A stretch of DNA of 33,506 nucleotides from Dehalococcoidia bacterium (lineage in GTDB: Bacteria; Chloroflexota; Dehalococcoidia; UBA2979): contig JAIBBD010000022.1 in the NCBI GenBank assembly GCA_019694855.1, forward strand, positions 1-33,506, in the 5' to 3' direction. Positions within the stretch are counted from its first letter, which is position 1, and each line of letters starts with the position of its first letter. The notes beneath the pieces are model-generated. The model saw nothing but the letters and a program-made list of their open reading frames with translations, had not been told where the DNA came from and did not search any database. Made by a program: the position numbers and the translations under genes. Shown piece by piece: positions 1-7,447 of the stretch.

Positions 1-280
1 TCTCGAGGATTTCTTCCCGCATGAGGCCGTTGTTGAGGGCGACCTGGACGTGGATGCGGAGTTCGTGCGGGCGGTTGAGGGCCGTGAGCATCGAGAGGGT
101 AGCGATGCTGCGGTCGCGCCGCGAGATCACGTCGCGGGCCCAGATGGTGCCCCAGACGAAGTCGAGGGCGGCATCCGAGAAGGCGGCAGCCGTGTCGTCA
201 GCGGGTGGGTTGGCGGGGACGCTCGTGCCGAGGACGGCGCGTCGGACCTCGGTGGCTCGTTCTCGGCGGTCGGCGGTCAT
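1..280 (-). CDS. Carboxymuconolactone decarboxylase family protein (partial, 3' end outside window)
   Basis: The reading frame starts at ATG 280-278 and runs off the left edge, giving about 93 visible codons. A GAGGAG ribosome binding site lies just upstream (on the minus strand). Visible family-like stretches are FVWGTIWARD, SRRDRSIATLSML, RPHELRIHVQVALNNG and REEILE. This is the helical pattern of the carboxymuconolactone decarboxylase/AhpD-like fold, with the usual order 'aromatic-W, R-R-S, L-x-H-x-x-A-L-N-N-G'. Members include PcaC (4-carboxymuconolactone decarboxylase of the protocatechuate pathway) and many uncharacterised small decarboxylase or peroxidase-like proteins. No AhpD-type CxxC appears in the visible part, which favours the PcaC-like side. 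It lies downstream of the DUF35 and thiolase-like genes on the same strand, but a strong hairpin separates them. The family call is good; the substrate is unknown. Confidence 0.8.
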   Translation of the reverse strand, partial: MTADRRERATEVRRAVLGTSVPANPPADDTAAAFSDAALDFVWGTIWARDVISRRDRSIATLSMLTALNRPHELRIHVQVALNNGLMREEILE

Positions 281-307
281 GCGCGTCTCCTCGAAATCGC
301 GGCCTCC

Positions 308-343
308 GTGCTGGTGCTCGAGGGTTAGCTCGAGCACCAGCAC
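308..343 (-). terminator. Perfect 15-bp hairpin after the DUF35 gene
   Basis: Arms at 308-322 and 329-343 are exact reverse complements, with a 6-nt loop. The hairpin lies between the end of the DUF35 gene and the start of the downstream CMD gene. There is no T tract on either strand, so it may act as a terminator, a pause or a 3'-end protector. The downstream gene's ribosome binding site begins about 20 nt beyond it. Confidence 0.6.
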
Positions 344-356
344 GCGGGAGCGCGGG

Positions 357-770
357 TCAGGCGGGCTCGAACTTATACATCGTGAGGTCTTCCGAAGGTG
401 GATCCCAGACGAGTTTCACGGGCATGCCGATGTGCACCTGTTCAGCGTCGCAGTTGACCATGTCGGACATGACGCGGACGCCCTCGTCCAGCTCGACGAG
501 GACGATGGCGTAAGGGACGTCGTTGGCGAAGGCGGGGACGCCGGCGCGGTACTGGACCGTGAAGGTGTAGACGGTGCCGGTGCCAGCCGCCGGCACCTCC
601 CGGCAGTCGGTGGACCAGCAGTTGGAGCAGACCGGCTTCGGCGGGAAGCGCGGGGTGTCGCAGTTTGAGCAGCGCTGGATGAGGAACTCGCCTCGCTTCG
701 TGCCGTCCCAGAAGGACTGCGTCCACGAGGTGCGGAAGGGGAGTGGCTTGTCGGGGATCGCGGTGGTCAC
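357..770 (-). CDS. DUF35 (zinc-ribbon/OB-fold) acyl-CoA-associated protein
   Basis: A 137-residue protein with a GTG start that overlaps the stop of the upstream thiolase-like gene by four bases (GTGA), so translation is probably coupled. An N-terminal rubredoxin-like zinc ribbon has four cysteines at about residues 34, 37, 48 and 51 (CSNC and CSNC). It is followed by an OB-fold segment with GTGTVYTFTVQYR and YAIVLVELDEGVR. This is the standard DUF35 layout and length. DUF35 proteins are obligate partners of thiolase-fold enzymes or of MaoC-like hydratases and are thought to bind the acyl-CoA; the best studied is the ChsH2 DUF35 domain that pairs with the aldolase Ltp2. Here the adjacent partner is the Cys-less thiolase-like protein. 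The family call is firm; the substrate is unknown. Confidence 0.9.
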   Translation of the reverse strand: MTTAIPDKPLPFRTSWTQSFWDGTKRGEFLIQRCSNCDTPRFPPKPVCSNCWSTDCREVPAAGTGTVYTFTVQYRAGVPAFANDVPYAIVLVELDEGVRVMSDMVNCDAEQVHIGMPVKLVWDPPSEDLTMYKFEPA

Positions 771-1960
771 GGGATGTCCCTTCCCAGGACTGCGGTGTAG
801 GAAGCCTGCATGGCGCCGCCCGTGCCGCGAAGCATGGCGAAGGTGGCGTCCTGCACCTGGCGCGCGCCGGCCTCGCGGCGGAGCTGGGTGACGGCCTCGA
901 TGACGGTGAAGACACCGCAGCCCCCGGCGTGGCTGTGCGAGAGGTAGCCACCATCGGTGTTGGTGGGGAGGCGTCCGCCGATTTGCAGCGCGCCCCCTTC
1001 GACGAACGAGCCGCCCTCGCCTTTCTTGCAGAAGCCGGCATCCTCGAGCTCGATGAGGACGTTGATCGTGAAGTGGTCACTGACGCCGGCGAGGTCGATG
1101 TCGTCGTGCGTGAGGTTGGCCTGGCTGAGCGCCTGGCCAGCGGAGTTGTGCGTGTCAAAGCCGCTGAGGCTTCTGGCGTAGTGACGGTCGTTGAAGGGGT
1201 AGTTTTCGCCGAAGCCGAGCAGGAACACCGGGTCATGTCGCAGGCTGCGGGCGCGAGCCTCGCTGGTCACGACGTAGGCACCACCGCCGTTATTGATCAG
1301 GCAGCAGTCGAGGAGGTGCAGGGGGCTGGCGATCATCCTCGAGGCGAGGACGTCATCGATGGTGATGGGGCCACGCGGACCCATGACGGCTTCCGGGGTG
1401 AGGGTCGCATGGTAGCGAGCGGCGACGGCGACCTCGGCGAGCTGCTCGGGCTTCGTGCCGTATTCGTACATGTGGCGCTGGGCGTACATGGCGTAGTCAG
1501 CGATGCGGGTGGTGCCCCAGGGGTACTCGAATTCGCTGCCCAGCATGGACATTCTCGCCACGGCGGAGTCGCGGTCGGCGCCGAGGCCGCCGGCGTGGGC
1601 CATGTCGGGCGCGCCAGCGGCGTTGGCGACGAGCACGACCTCGGCACGGCCTTCGCGGATGGCGGATGCAGCGAGGGCGATGGCGGCACCGGGGGAGCCG
1701 GCACCGACTTTGGCCTCGGCGTAGAAGCGCAGAGGCGTGCCGAAGAGGTCGACGTAGACGCCGTGGGGGTTCCAGAGCGCGGGGTTGCCGGGACCGGCGC
1801 CCACGAGGCCATCGACGTCGCCGGGGGAGAGCCCGGCATCGGCGAGGGCGCCGAGGACCGACTCGACATAAATACTCGAGGTAGTGCGGCCCTCGAGGGG
1901 TCCCTGTTCGGTGACGTAGGTGCCGACGACCGCGGGCGTGCCTGACGCTGTGATCGCCAT
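767..1960 (-). CDS. Thiolase-fold protein (SCP2/Ltp2-like) lacking the thiolase cysteines
   Basis: A 397-residue protein of usual SCP2-thiolase length, starting at ATG 1960 behind a good AGGAGGGAG site. The N-terminus (ESVLGALADAGLSPGDVDGL) and the later segments EVVLVANAAG, GGGAYVVTSEARA and SHSHAGGCGVF follow the thiolase fold. The place where thiolases carry the nucleophilic Cys reads VGAGSPGAAIALA, with no Cys nearby. The second catalytic Cys near the C-terminus (normally C-x-G-G) is replaced in MLRGTGGAM. A true condensing or thiolytic thiolase is therefore unlikely. Known Cys-less relatives such as Ltp2 are retro-aldolases that cleave a beta-hydroxyacyl-CoA side chain in complex with DUF35, and a DUF35 gene follows immediately. 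I infer an Ltp2-like aldolase or a non-catalytic subunit; automatic annotation would probably say acetyl-CoA acetyltransferase. Confidence 0.85.
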   Translation of the reverse strand: MAITASGTPAVVGTYVTEQGPLEGRTTSSIYVESVLGALADAGLSPGDVDGLVGAGPGNPALWNPHGVYVDLFGTPLRFYAEAKVGAGSPGAAIALAASAIREGRAEVVLVANAAGAPDMAHAGGLGADRDSAVARMSMLGSEFEYPWGTTRIADYAMYAQRHMYEYGTKPEQLAEVAVAARYHATLTPEAVMGPRGPITIDDVLASRMIASPLHLLDCCLINNGGGAYVVTSEARARSLRHDPVFLLGFGENYPFNDRHYARSLSGFDTHNSAGQALSQANLTHDDIDLAGVSDHFTINVLIELEDAGFCKKGEGGSFVEGGALQIGGRLPTNTDGGYLSHSHAGGCGVFTVIEAVTQLRREAGARQVQDATFAMLRGTGGAMQASYTAVLGRDIP

Positions 1961-2184
1961 CGCTCCCTCCTTTCATTGGAGGCGGACCGAATGTCCTCGG
2001 AGCGTGGGGCGGGCGTCCTCGGAGCGGGCGTCATCACGTCCGAGTGTGTGGATGGCGGCATTGTAGTACCGGGGGTCGCGGGCGTGTGGGCGGCGCGCCG
2101 CCGTTCAACACGCCGAGGGATTTCGGATATGATGCGCGCGCCCGTGGGAGCCGGGGCAGCGCTCCCACGAGGAAGGGGCGTGAG

Positions 2185-2403
2185 ATGGTCGAGAAGCCGA
2201 CGGATACGGGCGGGTCGCAGGCGGGTCAAACGCAAGCCAGCGGCGGCCTCGGCTACGCCGGGCCGGGCGGTGAGGGCGGCGCGCTCGCCGGGACGAGCGG
2301 GGTCAACCCCGCAACGAGTCCGAATCCGCACCCGCAGCCGACCGCGCCGCCGCCGCAGCAACCGGGCAGCCAGGGTGGCCAGGGCGGACAGGCGACCGGG
2401 TAG
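2185..2403 (+). CDS. Small Gly/Pro/Gln-rich protein with MVEKPT start
   Basis: A 72-residue open frame starting at ATG 2185 with a GAGGAAGG site about ten bases upstream. A longer in-frame start at 2044 exists but is poorly supported, because the extension looks non-coding. The N-terminus is MVEKPTDTGG. The rest is low-complexity: Gly/Ser/Gln-rich, then a Pro-rich patch (TAPPPQQPGSQ), then GGQGGQATG at the end. No hydrophobic segment or cysteine is present, so it should be cytoplasmic and disordered. I do not recognise a family. The downstream small gene begins with nearly the same words (MVVEKPT), and an amidoligase-like gene follows, so the three may belong together. Confidence 0.5.
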   Translation: MVEKPTDTGGSQAGQTQASGGLGYAGPGGEGGALAGTSGVNPATSPNPHPQPTAPPPQQPGSQGGQGGQATG

Positions 2404-2481
2404 CGGCAGCCTGCTGACGTACGACGAGCGTCGCCGGTATGCGCGATGGCTCGTCGCAATGCGGGCCGAGAGCGGGGGTGC

Positions 2482-2742
2482 ATGGTGGTTGAGAAGCCGA
2501 CCGCGAGCACGACCGACGTGTTCCCGGGCGATGTAGTGCCGGTCTCGCTGTCCGATCCGGGCCTGCATCTCACGCCAGAGGAGCAGCGGACGATCCGGAA
2601 GTGGCTGGGATACCTCCGAGGCGAGGCGGGGCTGTCCGACGAGCAGGTCGCGGAGATGAACCGGGATCACGACGGGTTAAGTGAAAGCGCGCGACAGGTG
2701 TGGGACGCGGTCTTTGCCGACGAACTGAAGATCAAGGACTAG
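2482..2742 (+). CDS. Small hypothetical protein with MVVEKPT start
   Basis: An 86-residue frame from ATG 2482; an in-frame ATG at 2446 would add 12 residues. The chosen start is preferred because its N-terminus MVVEKPTAST matches that of the preceding small protein (MVEKPTDTGG). The body is charged and predicted mostly helical, with LTPEEQRTIRKWLGYLR, GLSDEQVAEMNRDHDG and ARQVWDAVFADELKIKD. It has no cysteines, membrane segment or signal peptide. I do not recognise a domain. It ends 40 bases before the amidoligase-like gene on the same strand, so co-transcription is plausible. Confidence 0.6.
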   Translation: MVVEKPTASTTDVFPGDVVPVSLSDPGLHLTPEEQRTIRKWLGYLRGEAGLSDEQVAEMNRDHDGLSESARQVWDAVFADELKIKD

Positions 2743-2782
2743 CGTCGGCACCGCACACTGAACGAGTCGCGGCAAACCTGCG

Positions 2783-4957
2783 TTGACCGTCGCCGCTGCC
2801 GCGCCGCGCTACATCAATGGCGAGCTGCAGCGACTCCTCGGCAGCAGTGAACGAGGCTCCGAGGCGGGGAGTCTGCTCGGGATTGAGCACGAGTTCTACC
2901 TCGTTCGCGGTGGACAGCCGCTCGACTTTCGCCCACTGATCCACACGCTGCCGATTCGCGGCGGGCGCCTGGACCCGGGCGACACGAACTCGTACCGGTG
3001 CGCGTCAGGCATCTCGATCACCTGCGATGAGGCGGAGGCCGAGTTCGCCTCGCCGCCCATCGAGGTGCGACCCGGGTTCATATCGGAGCTCGACCGCTGG
3101 GTGCGCCTCGGGCGTGCCGAGTTGCGGGCGGCGCTGCCCGCGGACGTTGAGATGGTGGGCGCATCGACGCACCTCAGCGTCGCGGTGCCGGACGCGCTCG
3201 GTGACCTCGTGTGTTTCATCCTCGCGCGGGCGTTCGCGCCGGCGCTGATGATGGTGCTCGACCGGCGCGACTCGTTCGGCATCGACCTGCGGCCGCGGGC
3301 GGGCCGGGTCGAGCTGTGCGGGGAGTTCGCGGATGGCCCACGGCTTGGCGCAGCGGCCGCGCTGCTTGCCGGGAGCGTGCGCGCGTGCGTGGCGGCCCTC
3401 GAGGGGGCCGCGGCCCCGCTGCCGCCGTTGCTCCGCGTGCGGGTCGATGAGGCCACCGAGCGCTACGGGTTTCGCGTGCTGCGCCGCGCGTTCGGCGGCG
3501 ACCTGTACGAGGAGGGGCGGGCGGCACGCCTCGTGCAGTCCGACGGTGGCGAGCTGACCGCGCAGGGGCATCTCGAACGAGTGTGGGCAGTGGCGCGGGC
3601 TGCGCCCGGCAATGCGCTGTCAGAGGAGGACGGTGCAGCCGTCGAGGCGATCGTCACGGGACGGCGGTCGCTCGGCATCGAGGAGCACGCTGTCGAGGGC
3701 GTCCCCGACGCCGTCATCGACGACCTCGTGGCGCCCGGGTCCGTGTTCTCGTCGGTCGTTGTCCCGCGCGAGCGGCCCGGATTCGAGGTGCGTCCGCGGA
3801 TCGTGACGTGGGCGTTCGCGGTGCTCGAAGTGCGGGGCGCGGCGAGGACGGTGTTCCTGTGCGCGCCGCGCCCCGCACTTCCGCCGCTCCTCGCAGCACT
3901 GGACCGGGGAGCACTCGACGAGATCGTCGGGCTGTATCTGACGTCACCCCCGCCAGGCCGCCGGCTCGTGTCGGCGGCGGAAACGCACCGAGCGGCGTTG
4001 TGGGACGAGATCGGAAGCCCGGCGGGGCTGCTCGCGGAGGAGTACGAGCTCGACCAGCTTCGCACGGGTGCGGTCGGCCGCGCGCTCGCCCTCGGGAGGC
4101 TGTACCCGCCGCGACGGGAGGCGCTGCCCACGACCGTAACGGCGGCCGCGGAGTCACCCCTCGAACTCGCGACGCATTCCGTCACAGATCGGGCCGCGCC
4201 TTCCGACGAGGGCACGCTTCAGCACGTCGAAACGGCGCCCGAGGCATCATCGTCGCTTCTCGAATCCCGGATCGAGCGAGGGGTGGTCGCCGCGCGTCCC
4301 TCAGCTGTGCGGCGAGGGAAGTTCGTACCCGTCGCGACATCGGCGCGAGAGGAGGCGACGGAGCACCGGCGACCGTGGTTGCTGCTCTTCGTGGGGCTCG
4401 GGCTGTTGCTCCTCGTGGCGACCGTGGCCTGGTTGCTGACACGACCGGAGGAGGCCCCGGCGCCGCGCATCGAGGAGACGCCGGCCGGCATTGCGACAGC
4501 GGTCGTCACGCCCTCGGCGGTCGTCAGCACTCCAACCGCGACCGTCACGGAGACCGCGCCGACGCCGGCGGCACCCGTCCTCAGCGGGGACTACGACGTC
4601 CGGTTGGTGGTGGAGAGCAACCCGGGAGGCCACCCCGCGGACCTCATCGACGTGTCCTCGATCAACCTGCTCGTTGGACGGGACCGGTCGGTCGAGCCCA
4701 ACCCCGTGCGCATTGAACTGCGGATTGGGGACGTGACGCTCGTGGGCGCGACTCAAATCGGGCCATCGTTCGGGGCGGGAGGTGGCTCGTTTACCGCGTC
4801 GGGTGTCGCGCCGTACCGGGGGTTCTCGACGAGCTGGACGTTCGAGGGGAACGTGACCGCAGGACGCGGCCTGAGCGGCACGCTCACTATTGGCGGCGAC
4901 GGGCGGTTGCCCGGCGGCCGGGCGATCGCGTATCGCCTCGACGGGACCAGGCGATAG
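2783..4957 (+). CDS. Membrane-anchored amidoligase-like (GCS2/carboxylate-amine ligase-like) protein
   Basis: A 724-residue protein; the first usable start is TTG 2783, without a convincing ribosome binding site, so the start is uncertain. Residues ~30-450 resemble the glutamine-synthetase-fold carboxylate-amine ligases: LGIEHEFYLV near residue 33 (the G-x-E-x-E-F ATP/Mg motif), then SGISITCDEAEAEFASPP (a D-x5-E-[FY]-x-[ST]-P pattern as in GCS2, YbdK and Pup ligase/Dop) and RVELCGEFADGPRLG. A disordered Ser/Glu-rich linker leads to one hydrophobic helix at about residues 531-555 (LLLFVGLGLLLLVATVAWLL), a Thr/Pro-rich spacer and a ~120-residue beta-rich tail predicted to lie outside the membrane. 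Positively charged residues (EHRRPW) before the helix put the ligase-like part in the cytoplasm. This fusion is unusual for the family. Substrate and activity are unknown; two small MV(V)EKPT proteins precede it. Confidence 0.65.
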   Translation: MTVAAAAPRYINGELQRLLGSSERGSEAGSLLGIEHEFYLVRGGQPLDFRPLIHTLPIRGGRLDPGDTNSYRCASGISITCDEAEAEFASPPIEVRPGFISELDRWVRLGRAELRAALPADVEMVGASTHLSVAVPDALGDLVCFILARAFAPALMMVLDRRDSFGIDLRPRAGRVELCGEFADGPRLGAAAALLAGSVRACVAALEGAAAPLPPLLRVRVDEATERYGFRVLRRAFGGDLYEEGRAARLVQSDGGELTAQGHLERVWAVARAAPGNALSEEDGAAVEAIVTGRRSLGIEEHAVEGVPDAVIDDLVAPGSVFSSVVVPRERPGFEVRPRIVTWAFAVLEVRGAARTVFLCAPRPALPPLLAALDRGALDEIVGLYLTSPPPGRRLVSAAETHRAALWDEIGSPAGLLAEEYELDQLRTGAVGRALALGRLYPPRREALPTTVTAAAESPLELATHSVTDRAAPSDEGTLQHVETAPEASSSLLESRIERGVVAARPSAVRRGKFVPVATSAREEATEHRRPWLLLFVGLGLLLLVATVAWLLTRPEEAPAPRIEETPAGIATAVVTPSAVVSTPTATVTETAPTPAAPVLSGDYDVRLVVESNPGGHPADLIDVSSINLLVGRDRSVEPNPVRIELRIGDVTLVGATQIGPSFGAGGGSFTASGVAPYRGFSTSWTFEGNVTAGRGLSGTLTIGGDGRLPGGRAIAYRLDGTRR

Positions 4958-5028
4958 GGACAAGCGCCTCCGAACGTCTCTGGCGTTCGATGGCAGCCCG
5001 GTGATGGCGAGCGCTCACCGCAGGCGGC

Positions 5029-5052
5029 GGAGCCCGCCGTATGGCGGGCTCC
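5029..5052. terminator. Perfect 10-bp hairpin between convergent genes
   Basis: Arms GGAGCCCGCC (5029-5038) and GGCGGGCTCC (5043-5052) flank the loop GTAT. It lies between the convergent amidoligase-like and solute-binding protein genes and can serve both. Neither strand has a T tract. Confidence 0.65.
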
Positions 5053-5081
5053 AGGCTGGTGACGGACAGCGGCGTGAGGGG

Positions 5082-6815
5082 CTACTTATCGAGCCAGGCG
5101 CCAGCGCCGACGATGGCACCGTCGTCGTAGGAGAGCGAGTTGCCCCAGTTGCCGCCGCGCACGCCTCGGACCCAGGGCTGCAGCGGGGTGAAGCCGTAGC
5201 CGACGGGGGTCGAGAGGCGGTACTGCTTCTCGTTGTGGTAGTCCCAGAGCTTGCGGTGGATCTCGCGGCGCTTCGCGGGGTCGAGCTCGACCTGCTGCTG
5301 CTCCGCCCAGGTGTCGCTCTGGGCGTCCTTGATGCGCCAGCGGTTGCCCGGCGACTTCGAGTGGATCTGGTTGTAGAACCAGTTGTCGGCGTCGAAGCCG
5401 GCGGTTCCCCAGCCGCTGGTGGTGGCGTCCGCGATCTTGGCTCCGACCCACTGCGAGTTGAACTCGGTGTAGTCGGCCTGCTGGTTCTTCAGGGTGACGC
5501 CGACGGCTCGCAGCTGGTCGACCAGGAGGTCGGAGACGCGGCTGTTGGTCGACGTGTACTGGTAGTAGTTGGAGTTGATCTCGAGGCCGGCCGCACCAGC
5601 GGCGTCGAGGAGCCGCTTGCCCTCGGCAGGGTCGAACTTCATGAAGCGGCCGAGCTGGTCGCCGGTGGGGAGCTTGTCGAAGACGAAGGGCCAGGGGATC
5701 GCAGGGAGGGCGAGGCCGAGCTTGTCGAGCACGACGTTGATGATCGTGTTGTGGTCGACGGCGAGGGCGAGGCCCTGGCGGACGCGGTCGTCCTTGTACT
5801 TCGGGAGGTCGAGGTTGAAGGCGACCGTGAAGGTGGTGTTCAGGGGAGCGGACATGAAGAAGCGGACGTCGGGCGTCGTCTTCTCCAGGTTCTTCGCATC
5901 GGTGATGTTGTCGACGAAGGGGTAGCCGTAGTCGATCTGGCGGGAGCGGAAGGCGGCGAGGCGCGCCGCGGGGTCGGGGATGATCTTGTACTCGAAGGCG
6001 TCGAGCAGGACGGGGCGCTGGAAGTACTCGGGATTGCGCTCGAAGTAGGCGCGCTGGCCGTCGATGGCTTCCTTGAGGAGCATCGGGCCGGTGCCGATGG
6101 CCTTCTTCTCGATGCTGCCGTCGTCGACGAGCTCCTTCGGGATGATGGGGATGTAGCGTCCTGCGAGGGGCATGATGAAGTCGGCGACGGGGCGCTTCAT
6201 CGTGATCTTGAGGGTGGTGGGGTTCACGGCGTCGACCGAGGCGACGTTCGCGAAGTAGGACTGCTGGGGGCCGCCCGCGGCGTAGCGGTCATAGGAGAAC
6301 TTGACGTCGTCGGCGACGAGGGTGCGGCCGTTGACGGGCGCAACGTTATGGAACTTCGCGTTCGAGACGAGCTTGAAGGTGTAGGTGAGTCCGTCCGGGG
6401 TGCGCTCCCAGCTCGAGGCGAGCTCTGGGATGAGGTCGAGACGGAAGGGGTCCATGTCGACGCCGCGCTTGAAACCAAGGAGGCGGTTGTAGACAAAGTT
6501 GGTGACCATCAGGGTGCCGCCGGCGGACGTCTTCGCAGGGTCGAAGATCGAGATGGCGTAGGTCGTTCCATAGCGCATCGTGCCGCCGGTCTTGGGCGCG
6601 CCGGCCGGGTCGGGGGCCTGGAAGGGGTAGGGGAGATTGGGGTCGCGGATGACTCCCGGCTCCGCGGTGGCCGCGGCGGTCGCGCTGCTCGAGGCGGCGG
6701 GGGAGCCCTCGTCATCACTGCCGCAGCCGAGCAGCGCGGCGGCGAGGAGGCCTGCTCCTCCGAGGGCGCCGGTGCGCAGCAGCGTCTTGCGGCTGATGAG
6801 CTGGTTGTCGGTCAC
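5082..6815 (-). CDS. Family 5 extracellular solute-binding lipoprotein (peptide/oligopeptide ABC type)
   Basis: A 577-residue protein from GTG 6815, preceded by AAGGTGG; an ATG at 6857 adds 14 residues without a better site. The N-terminus has SRKTLLRTG, a hydrophobic stretch and the lipobox LLGC with Cys at about 31, followed by a Ser/Ala-rich tether. The arginine-lysine pair before the hydrophobic core could also suit Tat export. The mature part has the SBP_bac_5 signature: GGTMRYGT near the start, ELASSWERTPDGLTYTFKL, KFHNVAPVNGRTLVADDVKFS, GTGPMLLKEA, NPEYFQRPVLLDAFEYKIIPD, RQGLALAVDH. Such proteins deliver peptides, nickel-chelates or other solutes to a DppBCDF-type permease. No permease or ATPase gene is nearby, so it is an orphan here; the ligand cannot be told. 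Confidence 0.93.
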   Translation of the reverse strand: MTDNQLISRKTLLRTGALGGAGLLAAALLGCGSDDEGSPAASSSATAAATAEPGVIRDPNLPYPFQAPDPAGAPKTGGTMRYGTTYAISIFDPAKTSAGGTLMVTNFVYNRLLGFKRGVDMDPFRLDLIPELASSWERTPDGLTYTFKLVSNAKFHNVAPVNGRTLVADDVKFSYDRYAAGGPQQSYFANVASVDAVNPTTLKITMKRPVADFIMPLAGRYIPIIPKELVDDGSIEKKAIGTGPMLLKEAIDGQRAYFERNPEYFQRPVLLDAFEYKIIPDPAARLAAFRSRQIDYGYPFVDNITDAKNLEKTTPDVRFFMSAPLNTTFTVAFNLDLPKYKDDRVRQGLALAVDHNTIINVVLDKLGLALPAIPWPFVFDKLPTGDQLGRFMKFDPAEGKRLLDAAGAAGLEINSNYYQYTSTNSRVSDLLVDQLRAVGVTLKNQQADYTEFNSQWVGAKIADATTSGWGTAGFDADNWFYNQIHSKSPGNRWRIKDAQSDTWAEQQQVELDPAKRREIHRKLWDYHNEKQYRLSTPVGYGFTPLQPWVRGVRGGNWGNSLSYDDGAIVGAGAWLDK

Positions 6816-7172
6816 GTTTACCACCTTCGTCGTTCGGTCATCGTGGGGGCGGGCCAAGCCTATTACGAACGATTAAGTGGGGCAATGCTTTACCAGGCCC
6901 CCTGGGCGCCCGACCGACTGAGCGCCGGTGCCGCGGAGCCGATCACTCGTCGGGGGGAGCCGGGTGTCCGGCAAGGAAGCTGGATCGCGCGGGCCACGGA
7001 GACGAGAACGGGCCTCGCCCACGTCTCCCCCATGTCCGCAGGTCATGGCGGACTGGCGGTTCGCTCAGTCTCAGCGCGTGCGCGTGGCACCGGCATATGC
7101 GAGGCGCTCCTGTTGAGCGCGTGCAACCTCTCGCACGGACGATCGCCGAGGGGCGGCAAGAGGAGCACCTCG
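6816..7172. other. Intergenic region, no gene recognised
   Basis: About 357 bases between the divergent solute-binding protein gene and the broken small gene. It should hold both promoters; an AT-richer patch at about 6860-6895 is the likeliest promoter for the minus-strand gene, but no clean -35/-10 pair stands out. A 7-bp inverted repeat (GGAGACG at 6998-7004, CGTCTCC at 7022-7028) could form a weak hairpin. Open frames here lack a ribosome binding site or family resemblance. Confidence 0.4.
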
Positions 7173-7391
7173 ATGCGACTCTTTGGCAAGAAGCAGCATT
7201 CGGCGGCGGTGCAGGCTCCACTGTGCTTGCACCTCGCGATGACGGCGCGCTGGGATAGCGTGGCGGACATGGGCGACGAGTCGAACGTGACTTCGTTCGT
7301 GCGCGCGACGTGAGGCGCGGAGTTCGCTCCAGCGGAGGCCGCTCGAATCCGGGACGCGCAGGCCGAACAGATTCGACGCGACCTCGCCTAG
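7173..7391 (+). pseudogene. Small zinc-knuckle-type protein gene interrupted by an in-frame TGA
   Basis: A good AGAGGAG site precedes ATG 7173. The frame reads MRLFGKKQHS, then CLHLAMTARWDSVADMGDES and TSFVRAT, and meets TGA at 7311-7313 after 46 codons. The same frame continues for 25 coding-like codons (GAEFAPAEAARIRDAQAEQI and beyond) to TAG 7389-7391, directly at the terminator hairpin. From memory, small proteins of this shape in related bacteria have C-x-H, R-W-D-S-x-x-D-x-G and then C-x-x-C-G-x-x-F. Here TGA stands where the second Cys of that C-x-x-C is expected, and the first Cys position is Arg (CGC). I read this as a decaying gene whose metal site is lost. A truncated functional 46-residue protein, readthrough or selenocysteine are less likely alternatives. 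Confidence 0.5.
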
Positions 7392-7425
7392 CGTGAAGGG
7401 GCCGCGACTCGCGGCCCCTTCACGC
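7391..7425. terminator. Perfect 16-bp hairpin terminator
   Basis: Arms at 7391-7406 and 7410-7425 are exact reverse complements around the 3-nt loop ACT. It sits directly at the TAG of the plus-strand small gene and 23 bases past the end of the minus-strand SRPBCC gene, so it can end both transcripts. No T tract follows on either strand. Confidence 0.75.
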
Positions 7426-7447
7426 TGCAGCTGCAGGCCGACGGCGA

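Noticed and set aside
743-1945. 400-codon plus-strand open frame over the thiolase-like gene
   Set aside because: It is the GC-rich shadow of the minus-strand gene: no family words, no ribosome binding site, low-complexity Gly/Val/Glu text.
4890-7313. 807-codon plus-strand open frame
   Set aside because: Most of it mirrors the solute-binding protein gene on the minus strand. Only its last 46 codons (from 7173) coincide with a real small gene frame.
7311-7313. TGA as a selenocysteine codon
   Set aside because: The downstream bases give only a weak GCGG/CCGC stem, the paired first Cys is also lost, and no selenocysteine genes are in the window; gene decay is simpler.
7335-7391. tRNA-like T-loop CTCGAATCC near a hairpin
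   Set aside because: No acceptor, D or anticodon arms surround it; the bases are explained by the small gene frame and terminator.
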